A DNA stretch of 41,256 bases from Eubacterium sp. (GCA_016292095.1 JAEFAB010000011.1:1-41256), one strand, 5' to 3'; shown: positions 31,638 to 41,203, counted from the first letter of the stretch. Notes: generated by a model from the sequence alone, not told the origin. Made by a program: numbers and translations.

Positions 31638-34600
31638 TTACTGTGCTTCGTTTGGTTTAATAATCGTATTTCCCCAAAGGAAATCAACTTTATCATAGTT
31701 CTTATTTACTACCGCTAAAACTTTGCTGTACAGGAAGTTATGGCCTGCTTCTGTAGGCATTTTAACGTTCTGATACAGGTAGTTACTTACAGAGTAAATG
31801 GAGTATGATTTAATCGGGCTGTATACATAAGTTCCGTCTTCCAATAATGCGTAAGATCTTACTTTGTATTTTGCTGACAATGCTGCGGCACTGGAGCCAC
31901 CAAATGTCATTGTCATTGCAAAGCAGTTTGCAGTATCGGAATTGCCCATCTGAACACTTAATGGTGCACCCTGATAATCGTAATCCGCTACATAATAGTT
32001 TTCGCTTCCTACATACATATCTTCTTCGGATACATCAAATACTGTTCCGTTATATTCTGCTAAGGAATAAACCAATCCGTAAGAAGTAACGTTCTTTCCG
32101 TTAATTGTCGGTTCAGCGGATGCAAGTACTCTTACACCACCAATTCTTCCTTTACTGTCCTGAACAGTGGAACTAACCTGATATCCTAAAATTGCAGTAT
32201 CCTTGGAAACAGTCAATGTCTCTTCATTCTGAACCGTTTCTTCAGTTGTAGTTTCTTCCTTTGTTGTTATTTCTTCTGTAGTTGTTTCTTCTACAGTAGT
32301 AACTTCTTCTGTAGTTGTTTCAATTTCGCCTTCAAGGATTTCGTCTTCTAAAACATCATCTTCTACGATCTTTCCAGCCACATATCCCTTTGGATTTCCT
32401 GATTTAGAATATGCTTTACCTAAAGAAGTTAACTGTCCCTTCTGAGGATCGTTTTCACCACAGAAGAATAATCCGCTGGCACCATTACCATACTTTTCTG
32501 TGTTGGAACCATCAAATGGGAACCATGCATAACGTTCGATATAATCAATCTTATCCAATCTTGGAAGAATATTGTTTACAAAGTTTACAATTTCTGTTCT
32601 CTGCCAGTTTCCTTCATCCGGTCCACCAGTCCAATCAAACGGCTGAGCCTGAGTCCACTGTCCTACGCCCCATTCTGTAATCCAAATTGGTTTTCCGGTT
32701 CTTTCATGAACTTCTCTCAAAATATCCAAAATAAATTCTCCCGGATAATCAAAGTAGAAATGAACTGCTGTGAAGTCATCATGTTCTTCTGCCTGAACCA
32801 TTAACTGATCGTATTTACCATACCATCCACCAACAGTTTCATAATCATTTTGTGTGTCCGGATACAGAGTTGTTGGTACAGATGTACTTGGTGAACTAAC
32901 CTTAACACCGGCTGCCTGAATCTTCTTAACCTGCTGCCATAATTCTACGACACGTTCCGGAGACATATTTGCCTGATCAGAAACATCCGGTTCGTTGAAA
33001 GTTAATACGTAATTGTAGTTTTCGTATTCTTTGTCATTAATCCATTTCATTTCCTTGGAGTTTGTATCGAAGTTACCCCAAAGCATTGGAATAAATTCTA
33101 CAGATTCCGGAGCATCGTTTAATGGTTCTGTTCCCCAAGTGTAATACCATGAAAGATTCAATTCTGAAATCTTTGAAACCTCACTCTGCCAGATTCCCAT
33201 ACCTTTCTTTGAAACAAAGAATGTACGCAAGTTACTCTTAATCTTGCTTCCGTTTGCCAATTTGGCAACTACATATAACTTATGAGAATTAACATTTACG
33301 CTGTTGTATTTTACTTTATAACTGTTATTGGAACCAACCACAGTATCTACCAATGTATCATCTACATATACTTCGTATTCTGTAGCTCCTTCCAATTTTG
33401 TAAATTCAATATCAATAATACCTGCTGCAACTAACTGTCCCTTTGTTGGGGATGTAATTGCATTGTTTTTCCAATCTGCATATGGTCCTGTTGCAATGTG
33501 TTCTTTTTCGTCATAGATTGGATCATCCTTATCAATCGGATTATCTGCCACTTCATCATAAGTCGGTGTAACACCAACTTCTTCTTCGATTACTCCGGAT
33601 TCATTTCCACCGGTCTGATAGTAATCCTGAATACTTGTAGACTGCTGATTGTTGTAAAGCAACAATGCCTGTCTTGCATATCCACCGCCGGAACCGTCAC
33701 CTGTTGTAATAGAAGGTCCTGTTCCGTTTACGATATGATTAATTCCTACAATTGGTCCGCTACTATTAGCAATTTCAACAGTACATACATTTTCTAACAT
33801 AACCCCCGGCGCGTCCGGTACTTCCACTGCATTGTCAAGGAAAATACTTGCCCCACCGGTATTAATAAATACATCATAGCAGCCTAAGCCAACTGCGTAA
33901 TGATTTTCTACATTGTTTGAAACTTTATAAGATGCATATCCCTTAACAGTTCCGTCATGACTCATCCAATCATCCTGATTTTGTGGATCATAACATTTTT
34001 CATTCTGAAGGAAATAGGTTGTTCCATATTCCCCTCTCCACAATACGTCATATTTTTGGAAATGTTCAACCATTAGTCCATATAAAGTAACGTAATCACC
34101 GTTAACTACAACACCGTTGTCTGTCGTATTCAAATCCCAACCTACACCGGCACCATGGTCAGCTCTCCAAATCCAGAAGTGATCACCGATTACATCATTA
34201 CTGTTAATTACAACGGCGTCTTTTGTAGATGCCACCCCTCCGTGAACACCACCGACACGTACGAATACGTCCTGAAGAATTGTAGGGTTAGAATTATGTC
34301 TCTTATTTGCCCCACTCTGTCCTGCAACGATCATATTCTTTGAATAAGAATCTGCATCCAAAATAATACCCGCTACAGTAACACCGTCTACATCATCAAT
34401 CTTAACACCTGTCTCTGTATTATCCGGAATAATTGTTGCAAGTCCTAATCCTAAAACAATGGTATTTGCTCTCTTGATATGGATTGGTTCTTCTGCATGA
34501 TAAATACCAGGTGATAAAATAATATTCTTTCCTGCATCTAATGCTGCATTGATGGATGCTGCATTGTCACGGTCTGCTCTGGCAATATAGAAGTCATCAA

Positions 34601-35834
34601 TATTCATGATGGTTCCTTCACCCATATCAGTCTTAGACCATGAGATACCGTTTGTTTCTGTACGAAGTGCCGGCTTGAATACTTTGTATTCCTTTGTATC
34701 TTCATCGAAGAATAAGAACGGCTTTTCTCTTAAAGCATCAGTCTTATCAAGAAGTGTGTACTTACCACCACTTCTCCAGTTTGTTCTTCCAAGTCCGCTC
34801 TCTAAATCATAAAGTGGGTACTTGGATGTATTTTTATTCCATTCATTTCCCTGAATTCCGGTACATCCCTGAGCAACCATGTTCCAGTTGATTCCGTAGA
34901 AATCTCCTTTGATATAGTTGTTTCTCAAGTAGTACTGCTGCTGTGACCAGGAACCTAAGTTTCCTTCAATCCAGCTGTCGGCTACGTAACCACCGCTTGC
35001 CCAGCCGTCCCACATATAATTTAGACGCATGCCACGGTCTACGTATAATCTTCTTGCAGGAGCTGCCTGTGAAACTGCCCACTGGAAATCCCAGTATGCA
35101 TCGTTGGTTTCAAATCCAACCGGTGAGATGGATACATTTTCGATACCCATCCAGAAGTTACAAGTTACATTTCCCTTATCAAGTACCGGTGGAACGTGGA
35201 TATTTTTCAATTTAACATCGGTAGGTAATTTACCTAAACCAAGCACCTGCATATAATAAGCCATCTTCATTTCATTGGCGCTGATATTGGAATAATCCCC
35301 TGCCTTAAATGCAAACGCATATCGACCTTCACCAAACTGCTGTCCGGAGTGGGATGTTCCATTTCCGTCAACGTCACCCTGGTGTAAGTAAATCTTATTA
35401 ATTGTCTGGTATACGGTTTCTGTATCATCCTTTGGTGAGAATACATACATATCCTCTCCAAACATTTCAATTTCTAAAGAAATCGGATCCGATAACGTAT
35501 CGTTATTTCCTTGAACTGCTACTTTATAGTAGTTTTCGTATTTTACGCTGTTTGGATTATTGTCCGTCCAAGTTGTTCCATCAACAGTCGCAACATACTG
35601 ATAATTTCCATAACGACTTTCTGCACGATAAATATCGTAGGTATTGTTACCGTTGTATTTATCCCACTGAATTGTGAAATGATTGCCGCTTTGTTCAAGA
35701 CGTAAATTGGTTACCGTGTTCGCAGTAGCGGCAAATACAGCTTCAACACCAGAAAAGCTGGTATTTCCTACAAACCCGGAAATAGTAAGAACCATTGCCA
35801 ACATAAAGGCAACTACTCTTCTTCTGCTATGCAT
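31638..35834 (-). CDS. Giant secreted GH55-like / GH128 beta-1,3-glucanase fusion
   Basis: 1398 residues. Signal peptide about 1-36; FnIII domain about 40-122; GH55-like right-handed beta-helix about 129-735, with blocks YYMQVLGLG, QWAVSQAAPARRLYVDRG, WASGGYVADSWIEGN and DHFWIWRADHG that match GH55 exo-beta-1,3-glucanases of Streptomyces; Ig-like domain about 790-875; GH128 catalytic domain about 878-1140, with LSWYYTW, FIPMLWG, acid/base E948 in LTFNEPD and nucleophile E1054 in WITEWG; Thr/Glu linker about 1157-1205; C-terminal module about 1212-1398 shared with the chitinase. The ATG follows AAAGGAGGAG. Both catalytic parts are expected to act on beta-1,3-glucan. No LPxTG or SLH anchor. Confidence 0.88.
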   Translation of the reverse strand: MHSRRRVVAFMLAMVLTISGFVGNTSFSGVEAVFAATANTVTNLRLEQSGNHFTIQWDKYNGNNTYDIYRAESRYGNYQYVATVDGTTWTDNNPNSVKYENYYKVAVQGNNDTLSDPISLEIEMFGEDMYVFSPKDDTETVYQTINKIYLHQGDVDGNGTSHSGQQFGEGRYAFAFKAGDYSNISANEMKMAYYMQVLGLGKLPTDVKLKNIHVPPVLDKGNVTCNFWMGIENVSISPVGFETNDAYWDFQWAVSQAAPARRLYVDRGMRLNYMWDGWASGGYVADSWIEGNLGSWSQQQYYLRNNYIKGDFYGINWNMVAQGCTGIQGNEWNKNTSKYPLYDLESGLGRTNWRSGGKYTLLDKTDALREKPFLFFDEDTKEYKVFKPALRTETNGISWSKTDMGEGTIMNIDDFYIARADRDNAASINAALDAGKNIILSPGIYHAEEPIHIKRANTIVLGLGLATIIPDNTETGVKIDDVDGVTVAGIILDADSYSKNMIVAGQSGANKRHNSNPTILQDVFVRVGGVHGGVASTKDAVVINSNDVIGDHFWIWRADHGAGVGWDLNTTDNGVVVNGDYVTLYGLMVEHFQKYDVLWRGEYGTTYFLQNEKCYDPQNQDDWMSHDGTVKGYASYKVSNNVENHYAVGLGCYDVFINTGGASIFLDNAVEVPDAPGVMLENVCTVEIANSSGPIVGINHIVNGTGPSITTGDGSGGGYARQALLLYNNQQSTSIQDYYQTGGNESGVIEEEVGVTPTYDEVADNPIDKDDPIYDEKEHIATGPYADWKNNAITSPTKGQLVAAGIIDIEFTKLEGATEYEVYVDDTLVDTVVGSNNSYKVKYNSVNVNSHKLYVVAKLANGSKIKSNLRTFFVSKKGMGIWQSEVSKISELNLSWYYTWGTEPLNDAPESVEFIPMLWGNFDTNSKEMKWINDKEYENYNYVLTFNEPDVSDQANMSPERVVELWQQVKKIQAAGVKVSSPSTSVPTTLYPDTQNDYETVGGWYGKYDQLMVQAEEHDDFTAVHFYFDYPGEFILDILREVHERTGKPIWITEWGVGQWTQAQPFDWTGGPDEGNWQRTEIVNFVNNILPRLDKIDYIERYAWFPFDGSNTEKYGNGASGLFFCGENDPQKGQLTSLGKAYSKSGNPKGYVAGKIVEDDVLEDEILEGEIETTTEEVTTVEETTTEEITTKEETTTEETVQNEETLTVSKDTAILGYQVSSTVQDSKGRIGGVRVLASAEPTINGKNVTSYGLVYSLAEYNGTVFDVSEEDMYVGSENYYVADYDYQGAPLSVQMGNSDTANCFAMTMTFGGSSAAALSAKYKVRSYALLEDGTYVYSPIKSYSIYSVSNYLYQNVKMPTEAGHNFLYSKVLAVVNKNYDKVDFLWGNTIIKPNEAQ

Positions 35835-35878
35835 ATTTTCTCCTCCTTTGATTTCCGTCCACTCATACTTCTAATTTC

Positions 35879-35907
35879 ATTCTATTTTTTAAAAACGTTT
35901 TTTGCAA
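35879..35907 (-). promoter_or_regulatory. Sigma-A promoter of the glucanase gene with a palindrome in the spacer
   Basis: On the minus strand TTGCAA (35907-35902), 17-base spacer, TAGAAT (35884-35879). The spacer holds the perfect palindrome AAAAACGTTTTT (35891-35902), with the central CG seen in many LacI-family operators. A repressor bound there would block polymerase (inference). Confidence 0.55.
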
Positions 35908-35942
35908 TATTGAATGGTTTTTGAACTATTTTTTTAATTTTT

Positions 35943-35959
35943 TTGTGCATTTTGCACAA
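35943..35959. promoter_or_regulatory. Inverted repeat TTGTGCA-TTT-TGCACAA, candidate regulator site
   Basis: Perfect 7-bp arms with a three-base centre, about 36 bases upstream of the glucanase -35 box, a position suited to an activator. The regulator is not identified. Confidence 0.5.
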
Positions 35960-36103
35960 GAAAAGGAGGTTTTTGGAATTCGAGAAAAGAATTCATTGAG
36001 CATATTTCATTTTTTTATTCTTCTGTAAAAGAATTTTTTTTGAAAAAACAGCCTGTTTTTATATGAAAATGTTTTTATCATCAAATTTCACTTCAAATTT
36101 CCA

Positions 36104-36141
36104 ACAAAAAACAGCTATGAACACCATGTCCATAGCTGTTT
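36104..36141 (-). terminator. Intrinsic terminator of the LRR gene
   Basis: Arms AAACAGCTATG (36109-36119) and CATAGCTGTTT (36131-36141) flank an 11-base loop. On the minus strand the stem ends in a six-T run. Confidence 0.85.
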
Positions 36142-36154
36142 CTCATTCGTTGAT

Positions 36155-38050
36155 TTACTTAAATGTGAAATGATATGTTTTTGAGTTACACTTCTTTTCT
36201 GTATCTTTATCGGTTCGTTCAAATACATTAATCTGGCAGTAAATATCCGAACTTCTATCAAGTTTTGTCATGTCAAATATTTCTTTTGCGTTTTCAAATG
36301 ACTTCGTTTGAGCGTTGCTTAAGTCACTCTTTGTAGAATAGTTTAAAACATACTTACTTGGTACATAATATCCTGATTTAATTGAAAATCGAATTTCTTT
36401 GAGTGATTTTGGAATTGAGATTTCAACGACATTGTTATTCCCGTTGAAAAAGCTGTTAGCATAGAATGATTCTACACCTTCCTGCAGTTCAACACGCTTA
36501 ATATTTTTTCCTCCGAATGCACCGTTACCAATTACTTTAATATTTCCGGTAATAGTAACTTGGGAAATCGCTGTATTTTCAAACATTCCATCCGGAATGG
36601 ATGTCATATTTTTTGATAATGTAACTTTCTTTAAGTGACTTGCATCGACAAAGCAGTCATCTCCACATTTCTTTACTGAATTCGGAATGACAATTGATTT
36701 CAAAGGTGTTGCTCTGAAAGCCTCCTTTCCGATTGTCTGCAATTTCTTTGGAAGTGTAATTTTTTTGATTGTAGATTGCTCAAATGCGCCGTTTCCAATG
36801 GTTTTGAGTCCCTTTGGCAATTTCACTGACTGCAGTGATCTTGTATAAAAAAACGCTCTATTGTCTATTGTCTTCACTGTGCTTGAAACAGAAACTTTTT
36901 TTACCTTACTTGATCCAAATGCATATGGTGCAATTGTTTTCACACCTTTTGGAATAGTAACATTTTTACTTTTTCCTTTATATGTAATTAAAACTTTATC
37001 ATATGAAATATACATTCCATTTACTTTTTTCACACCGTACTTTTTGGAAAGATACTTGTTGCAGTCATCTCGAACATATTCTCTATGAAGTCGTGAAATA
37101 ATATTTCCAGGCAGCTTCTTTGTATGGAACTTGAATTTGCACTCTTCCATCGGATCTCTATATCCGCCACTATGTTCTGCGTCATCAATAAACGTCTTTA
37201 CACTTGCAGGTACATCTACTGTTTTTAATTTGTCACAGAAAAATTTACTATAATCTTCCGGTTCATATGCATAGCAGAATGAATTTAACGATACTGTTTT
37301 ACATCCCTTACGAATTTTCAGATTTTTAACACTTGTTGCAACAAAAACTAACTTTTTCCCATTCTTTGTATAAATACACTTACCGAATGTCTTATATTTT
37401 TTATCTGTTTTAGCTGTCTGAACTTTCTTTGCTGTATGGAAAAATTTCATCACACTTGGGCTAAAACCTGTGTTTAAATTTACAACGTCAGTACTTGGAA
37501 GAATTGTATAACGTAATTCTTCCGGGTATCCAATATCTTCTTCTCCGTCAACCCCTTCTTTAATCGAAAAATAACCAGGCATTGTCACAGACTTAATCTT
37601 GCCATTTTCCATACAATGAATACCGATTGTTTTCACGCTACTTGGAATTACAATATTGTCCATCTGTAAGCCGGCTAAGCTGTAAAAACCTAAAGTTGTA
37701 ACTGTATTTGGAATTGTAATTTTCTTTAAGTTCTTTAGATTTTTAAATGCATTATCTCCGATAGCTGTAATTCCTGATTGAATGACAACTTCTTTGATTT
37801 CATTCACGTCTACAGTCTTTCTATAAGTGTTATCGGCAATTCCGGTTCCACTGACGGTAAGCACACCATCTTTAAATTGATATGTGACAGAACTGTTTGT
37901 AATTTCTTCATTAAATAATTTGTTTTCAAGAGTCTTCTGCGTTACTGTTTCTGCAAAGACCGTATAACTACTGTTAATCCCCCCTATTGCCCCTGCATTT
38001 ACATTGGACAATGCAATCGCTGCTGCTATTACTAATGCTACTTTTTTCAT
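36155..38050 (-). CDS. Secreted BspA-like leucine-rich repeat protein
   Basis: About 631 residues. Signal peptide (MKKVALVIAAAIALSNV). From about residue 85 there are many LRR_5 (BspA/TpLRR) repeats with the consensus IGDNAFKNLKNLKKITIPNTV: for example IDNRAFFYTRSLQSVKLP, IGNGAFEQSTIKKITLP and IGKEAFRATPLKSIVIP. A repeat-free insert occupies about 190-340. The C-terminal 90 residues are a separate non-repeat domain. BspA-like proteins mediate binding to host or microbial surfaces. The ATG at 38050 is 9 bases from AAGGAGG. An ATG at 38056 is only 3 bases away. It lies between the glucanase and chitinase genes. Confidence 0.88.
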   Translation of the reverse strand: MKKVALVIAAAIALSNVNAGAIGGINSSYTVFAETVTQKTLENKLFNEEITNSSVTYQFKDGVLTVSGTGIADNTYRKTVDVNEIKEVVIQSGITAIGDNAFKNLKNLKKITIPNTVTTLGFYSLAGLQMDNIVIPSSVKTIGIHCMENGKIKSVTMPGYFSIKEGVDGEEDIGYPEELRYTILPSTDVVNLNTGFSPSVMKFFHTAKKVQTAKTDKKYKTFGKCIYTKNGKKLVFVATSVKNLKIRKGCKTVSLNSFCYAYEPEDYSKFFCDKLKTVDVPASVKTFIDDAEHSGGYRDPMEECKFKFHTKKLPGNIISRLHREYVRDDCNKYLSKKYGVKKVNGMYISYDKVLITYKGKSKNVTIPKGVKTIAPYAFGSSKVKKVSVSSTVKTIDNRAFFYTRSLQSVKLPKGLKTIGNGAFEQSTIKKITLPKKLQTIGKEAFRATPLKSIVIPNSVKKCGDDCFVDASHLKKVTLSKNMTSIPDGMFENTAISQVTITGNIKVIGNGAFGGKNIKRVELQEGVESFYANSFFNGNNNVVEISIPKSLKEIRFSIKSGYYVPSKYVLNYSTKSDLSNAQTKSFENAKEIFDMTKLDRSSDIYCQINVFERTDKDTEKKCNSKTYHFTFK

Positions 38051-38133
38051 ATTCATTTTCCTCCTTGAAAATATTATTTTTGTTTTGCTCTGTAATTAAA
38101 ACGCATATAAACGAAAAAATATTTCATTTATTT

Positions 38134-38167
38134 CAAAAAAAACCTCTCGGCAAATTTCACCGAGAGG
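38134..38167 (-). terminator. Intrinsic terminator of the chitinase gene
   Basis: CCTCTCGG (38143-38150) pairs with CCGAGAGG (38160-38167) across a 9-base loop, followed on the minus strand by an eight-T run. It separates the chitinase from the LRR gene, so the two have separate transcripts unless there is readthrough. Confidence 0.88.
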
Positions 38168-38189
38168 GTTTCTTCTATACTTATTGTTA

Positions 38190-40931
38190 TTATTGTGGCT
38201 TCACTAAAGAACTCTGCCAGTCATATTCCAATTCTTCATAACTTGGATTTACTACTTTCAAGATTGAGTTGTACAAGTAATCGTGTCCTGCCAACGTTGT
38301 CATTTTATATCCCTGATACAACTGATCTGCAATTTCATAAACACTCTTCTTACGAATGTTGCTGTACTGATAAGTACCGTCAGCGTACTTAATATATGCT
38401 CTGACGCAAATCTTAGCTGAATAGAATTTTGCATTCTTGATAAACTTCATTACCATTGCATAACTCTGAGTTGTTGAATTATTATATCCAACATTAACTT
38501 TTCCGACATCTGTTGCAACATAACTGTATACCGTAGAATTTGAACTGTTGACTACAATGTCGCTGTCTTCAGCATAATCGTCCAAACCGTAAACCAGTCC
38601 TGCTTCCTGAACTTCCTTCTTCGGATCAGCAATTGTAAAGACTGTTCTGAAGCCTTCTGCTCTGGTACTGATCTGGAAACCGTTTACATCAACAGTAGCG
38701 GCGTGTGTTGTAGCGGAAGAAGATTCTTCCTGGCTCTGTGTTTCGGAAGGTTTCTCTGTTGTTGGTTCTTCCGTTGTAGGTTCCTGTGTTACTGTTTCGT
38801 CTTCTTCAGAATTTCCATTCTGCTCTGTAATATAAGAACGATTGAGGCGAGCAATTTCTGCATTGACTTCACTTGCCATAGACATTCCATTAATCTTGAA
38901 GTTCTTCATTCCAGAAGTACAGCACTTCATCATTCCGGTAAATTCAACAGTCTGTCCTGCATCTAATGCACTGCTGGATGTTAATGTTACTTCTGTAAAG
39001 TCGCTATTTGCAGCATCCTTTGTTGTTGCAACACCACCCCAGCTGGATGTGAAGTTACTTGATTTTGGTAACCAAAAACTAAAGGTAAATCCTGCCGGAA
39101 TAGATACACTGGAATTATTCTTCACTTTAATGCTATAAGTGTAATTTGGATGGTCGTACTTTCCTGCGCTAGTGTCAACGCTGAAATCCAATACACTGTT
39201 TTTGTAATCAATATCTGATGTGACACGAGAAGGTCCTGCTGCCTTAAATGCATTGTAAAGCTTTGTTGTTAATGTATCGCCAATGACATATTCGCCTTTA
39301 GCTTCATCATAATCATAGTCACCATGCATTACCCAAATCAATACACCACCAAGGTTCTTACTATTTACATAATTGATTCGTTCCTGAATCGACTCTTCAT
39401 CTTCAAAAGTAAGGAATGTATTATTTGATGCATTCCAGATGTGAGGAACTTTTCCTACATCATCCCAGTAACGTTTATAATTAGAGTTTTTCTTCATTAC
39501 GTTCATAACATGCCATAATGGATTTGCTCCTGCTGCCACTTCGTTTCCGTTGGCATCCAGGTCACACCAAAGGTTTAAGTTATCCGTACTGTTGGTCAGT
39601 GGTGAACCGGAAGATCCATGAAGACCTGTGCTACCACCGGATACATTTGTCCAACCTCTTGTATAATATGGTACACCCATCAGGATTTTTTCTGACTGAA
39701 CTCTTCCTCGATAGAATTTATAAGACCAGTCAAAACCAAGAGTTTTTACATCCTGATTTGCTGTTTCGCCATCGGCCGGGTCCGGATAAAGATTTGCCTG
39801 ATTTTCTACGTAATTGTTCCAACCACCATGGTAGTCATAAGACATGATAGATACAAAATCAAGGTAATCCAAGAAAGAAGAATCCTTCTGTCCACCAAGT
39901 ACCCAAGAAGAAGCAGAAACTGCAGAAGTTAACCAATAATATTTTCCATCTTCCTTTGCCGCCTTTGCTAAATCTTCACTTAAGATTTTGATAAACTGTG
40001 CATATCTTGTTGCCACACCGGCTCTGATTGATTCGGTAAATTGTGTGTAATTTCCTGACATTGGAGTTTCAGATGGGAATTCGAAGTCAATATCAATTCC
40101 ATCAAATCCGTACTGTCTGATAAAACGAACTGCAGATGCTGAGAACTTTCTCATAGAAGCTTCATTCTGTGTTGCATACCACAATCCTTCAGAAGCGCCC
40201 CATCCACCGGTAGAAATCAGAACTGTTACATTTGGATGCATCTTCTTTAATGTGTGCATCAAGTTGAACTGTCCATAGTAACCTAATGATTCATCCATCT
40301 TGATTTCTACACCGTCATGGTAGAACTTACGGTCTGTAAATTTATTGTTAATGTCATTCTCCACATCACCTGCTTCCAATTCACAAGTGTTTTTATTTAC
40401 TACACCGAATGCATACTGAACATGTGTTAATACGTCCCACTGCAAATCTGCAATGCTGAAATGTTCATGAGCATCGGAATTAATTGCGTAGTTTGGAAAA
40501 TATCCAACAACCTTCTTATTGTAGTAAGTTGAAGGAAGTTTTACACCCTGAATATTAGTTCCAACTACCGGATTCAATGTTTCAGGCTGCTGGCCCTGAT
40601 TTCCCGGATTTCCAGTTGTTCCTGTTTCTCCTGAATTTCCTGATGTTGTTGGGTCCGGTGCTGATGATATTAATTTCCATTCTCCGGAAGCAACACCATC
40701 GGCTGGATTTTTCCCCTGTGACCACCACTGTGCTTCATAAATTGCCCCCTGGTACATTGCCTGATCTCCCTTGTTGTAAACAGTGCTGCTATTCCATTCT
40801 GCAACGGCTCCTACAGAAACAGTGGATAACGGAGTTGTTACTCCTGCCATTGAGAATGATGTAGTAATCAGCGCTGCTGCAAGACAACCTACCAATACTT
40901 TCTTTGCTTTCTTCAAAAATACTTTTCTCAT
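38190..40931 (-). CDS. Secreted multidomain GH18 chitinase
   Basis: 913 residues. Signal peptide about 1-43; CBM5/12 chitin-binding domain about 43-88 (AEWNSSTVYNKGDQAMY, EAQWWSQGKNP); Gly/Thr/Pro linker; GH18 barrel about 138-565 with LISTGGWG and the catalytic DGIDIDFE (acid E284), plus SIMSYDYHG; a chitinase-associated beta-sandwich domain about 580-690 (NYTYSIKVKNNSS, FSFWLPKSSN); Thr/Glu/Pro linker about 703-742; C-terminal module about 747-913 homologous to that of the glucanase fusion. The ATG at 40931 follows AAGGAGC. An upstream TTG (40955) has no site. It hydrolyses beta-1,4-linked chitin outside the cell. Confidence 0.95.
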   Translation of the reverse strand: MRKVFLKKAKKVLVGCLAAALITTSFSMAGVTTPLSTVSVGAVAEWNSSTVYNKGDQAMYQGAIYEAQWWSQGKNPADGVASGEWKLISSAPDPTTSGNSGETGTTGNPGNQGQQPETLNPVVGTNIQGVKLPSTYYNKKVVGYFPNYAINSDAHEHFSIADLQWDVLTHVQYAFGVVNKNTCELEAGDVENDINNKFTDRKFYHDGVEIKMDESLGYYGQFNLMHTLKKMHPNVTVLISTGGWGASEGLWYATQNEASMRKFSASAVRFIRQYGFDGIDIDFEFPSETPMSGNYTQFTESIRAGVATRYAQFIKILSEDLAKAAKEDGKYYWLTSAVSASSWVLGGQKDSSFLDYLDFVSIMSYDYHGGWNNYVENQANLYPDPADGETANQDVKTLGFDWSYKFYRGRVQSEKILMGVPYYTRGWTNVSGGSTGLHGSSGSPLTNSTDNLNLWCDLDANGNEVAAGANPLWHVMNVMKKNSNYKRYWDDVGKVPHIWNASNNTFLTFEDEESIQERINYVNSKNLGGVLIWVMHGDYDYDEAKGEYVIGDTLTTKLYNAFKAAGPSRVTSDIDYKNSVLDFSVDTSAGKYDHPNYTYSIKVKNNSSVSIPAGFTFSFWLPKSSNFTSSWGGVATTKDAANSDFTEVTLTSSSALDAGQTVEFTGMMKCCTSGMKNFKINGMSMASEVNAEIARLNRSYITEQNGNSEEDETVTQEPTTEEPTTEKPSETQSQEESSSATTHAATVDVNGFQISTRAEGFRTVFTIADPKKEVQEAGLVYGLDDYAEDSDIVVNSSNSTVYSYVATDVGKVNVGYNNSTTQSYAMVMKFIKNAKFYSAKICVRAYIKYADGTYQYSNIRKKSVYEIADQLYQGYKMTTLAGHDYLYNSILKVVNPSYEELEYDWQSSLVKPQ

Positions 40932-40977
40932 TCTTTCGCTCCTTACACTTTTCAAAAAAATGTTCTTTCAATTTATC

Positions 40978-41006
40978 ATTTTAAAAACTCTCCCCTAAAA
41001 AGTAAA
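40978..41006 (-). promoter_or_regulatory. Possible sigma-A promoter of the chitinase gene
   Basis: On the minus strand TTTACT (41006-41001), 17-base spacer, TAAAAT (40983-40978), about 46 bases before the start. Both boxes deviate from consensus and the region is AT-rich, so this is tentative. Confidence 0.4.
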
Positions 41007-41137
41007 CACCATATAAAAAAATGCACCCCTTTTTGAAATTCTGTTCAAATTTTGTATTTCCTTGGTAATTGGGGCAATTTTTTTCAAATTCGGAACCGTT
41101 TTCAAAAAAAATGATACCTTTTTCTGAAATATGGACA

Positions 41138-41166
41138 TTGTTTGAAACCTTTTTATTATTTAATAT
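41138..41166 (+). promoter_or_regulatory. Possible sigma-A promoter of the partial exported protein gene
   Basis: TTGTTT (41138-41143), 17-base spacer, TAATAT (41161-41166), 37 bases before the TTG start at 41204. Divergent from the chitinase promoter. Confidence 0.4.
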
Positions 41167-41203
41167 GAAGAAAATTTGTATTTTTAATAAGGAGGAAAGC
41201 ATT

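Larger units (their letters stand above)
35835..36154. other. AT-rich regulatory intergenic region upstream of the glucanase gene
   Basis: No gene. It contains the glucanase promoter, an A/T palindrome inside its spacer, a 17-base inverted repeat farther upstream, paired GAATTC sites around 35977-35992, and the terminator of the LRR gene at 36104-36141. Confidence 0.75.

Noticed and set aside
31638-35834. Adenylyl cyclase annotation for the beta-helix part
   Set aside because: This label is attached to similar Streptomyces proteins in error. The segment is a secreted beta-helix with GH55-like blocks and no cyclase motif.
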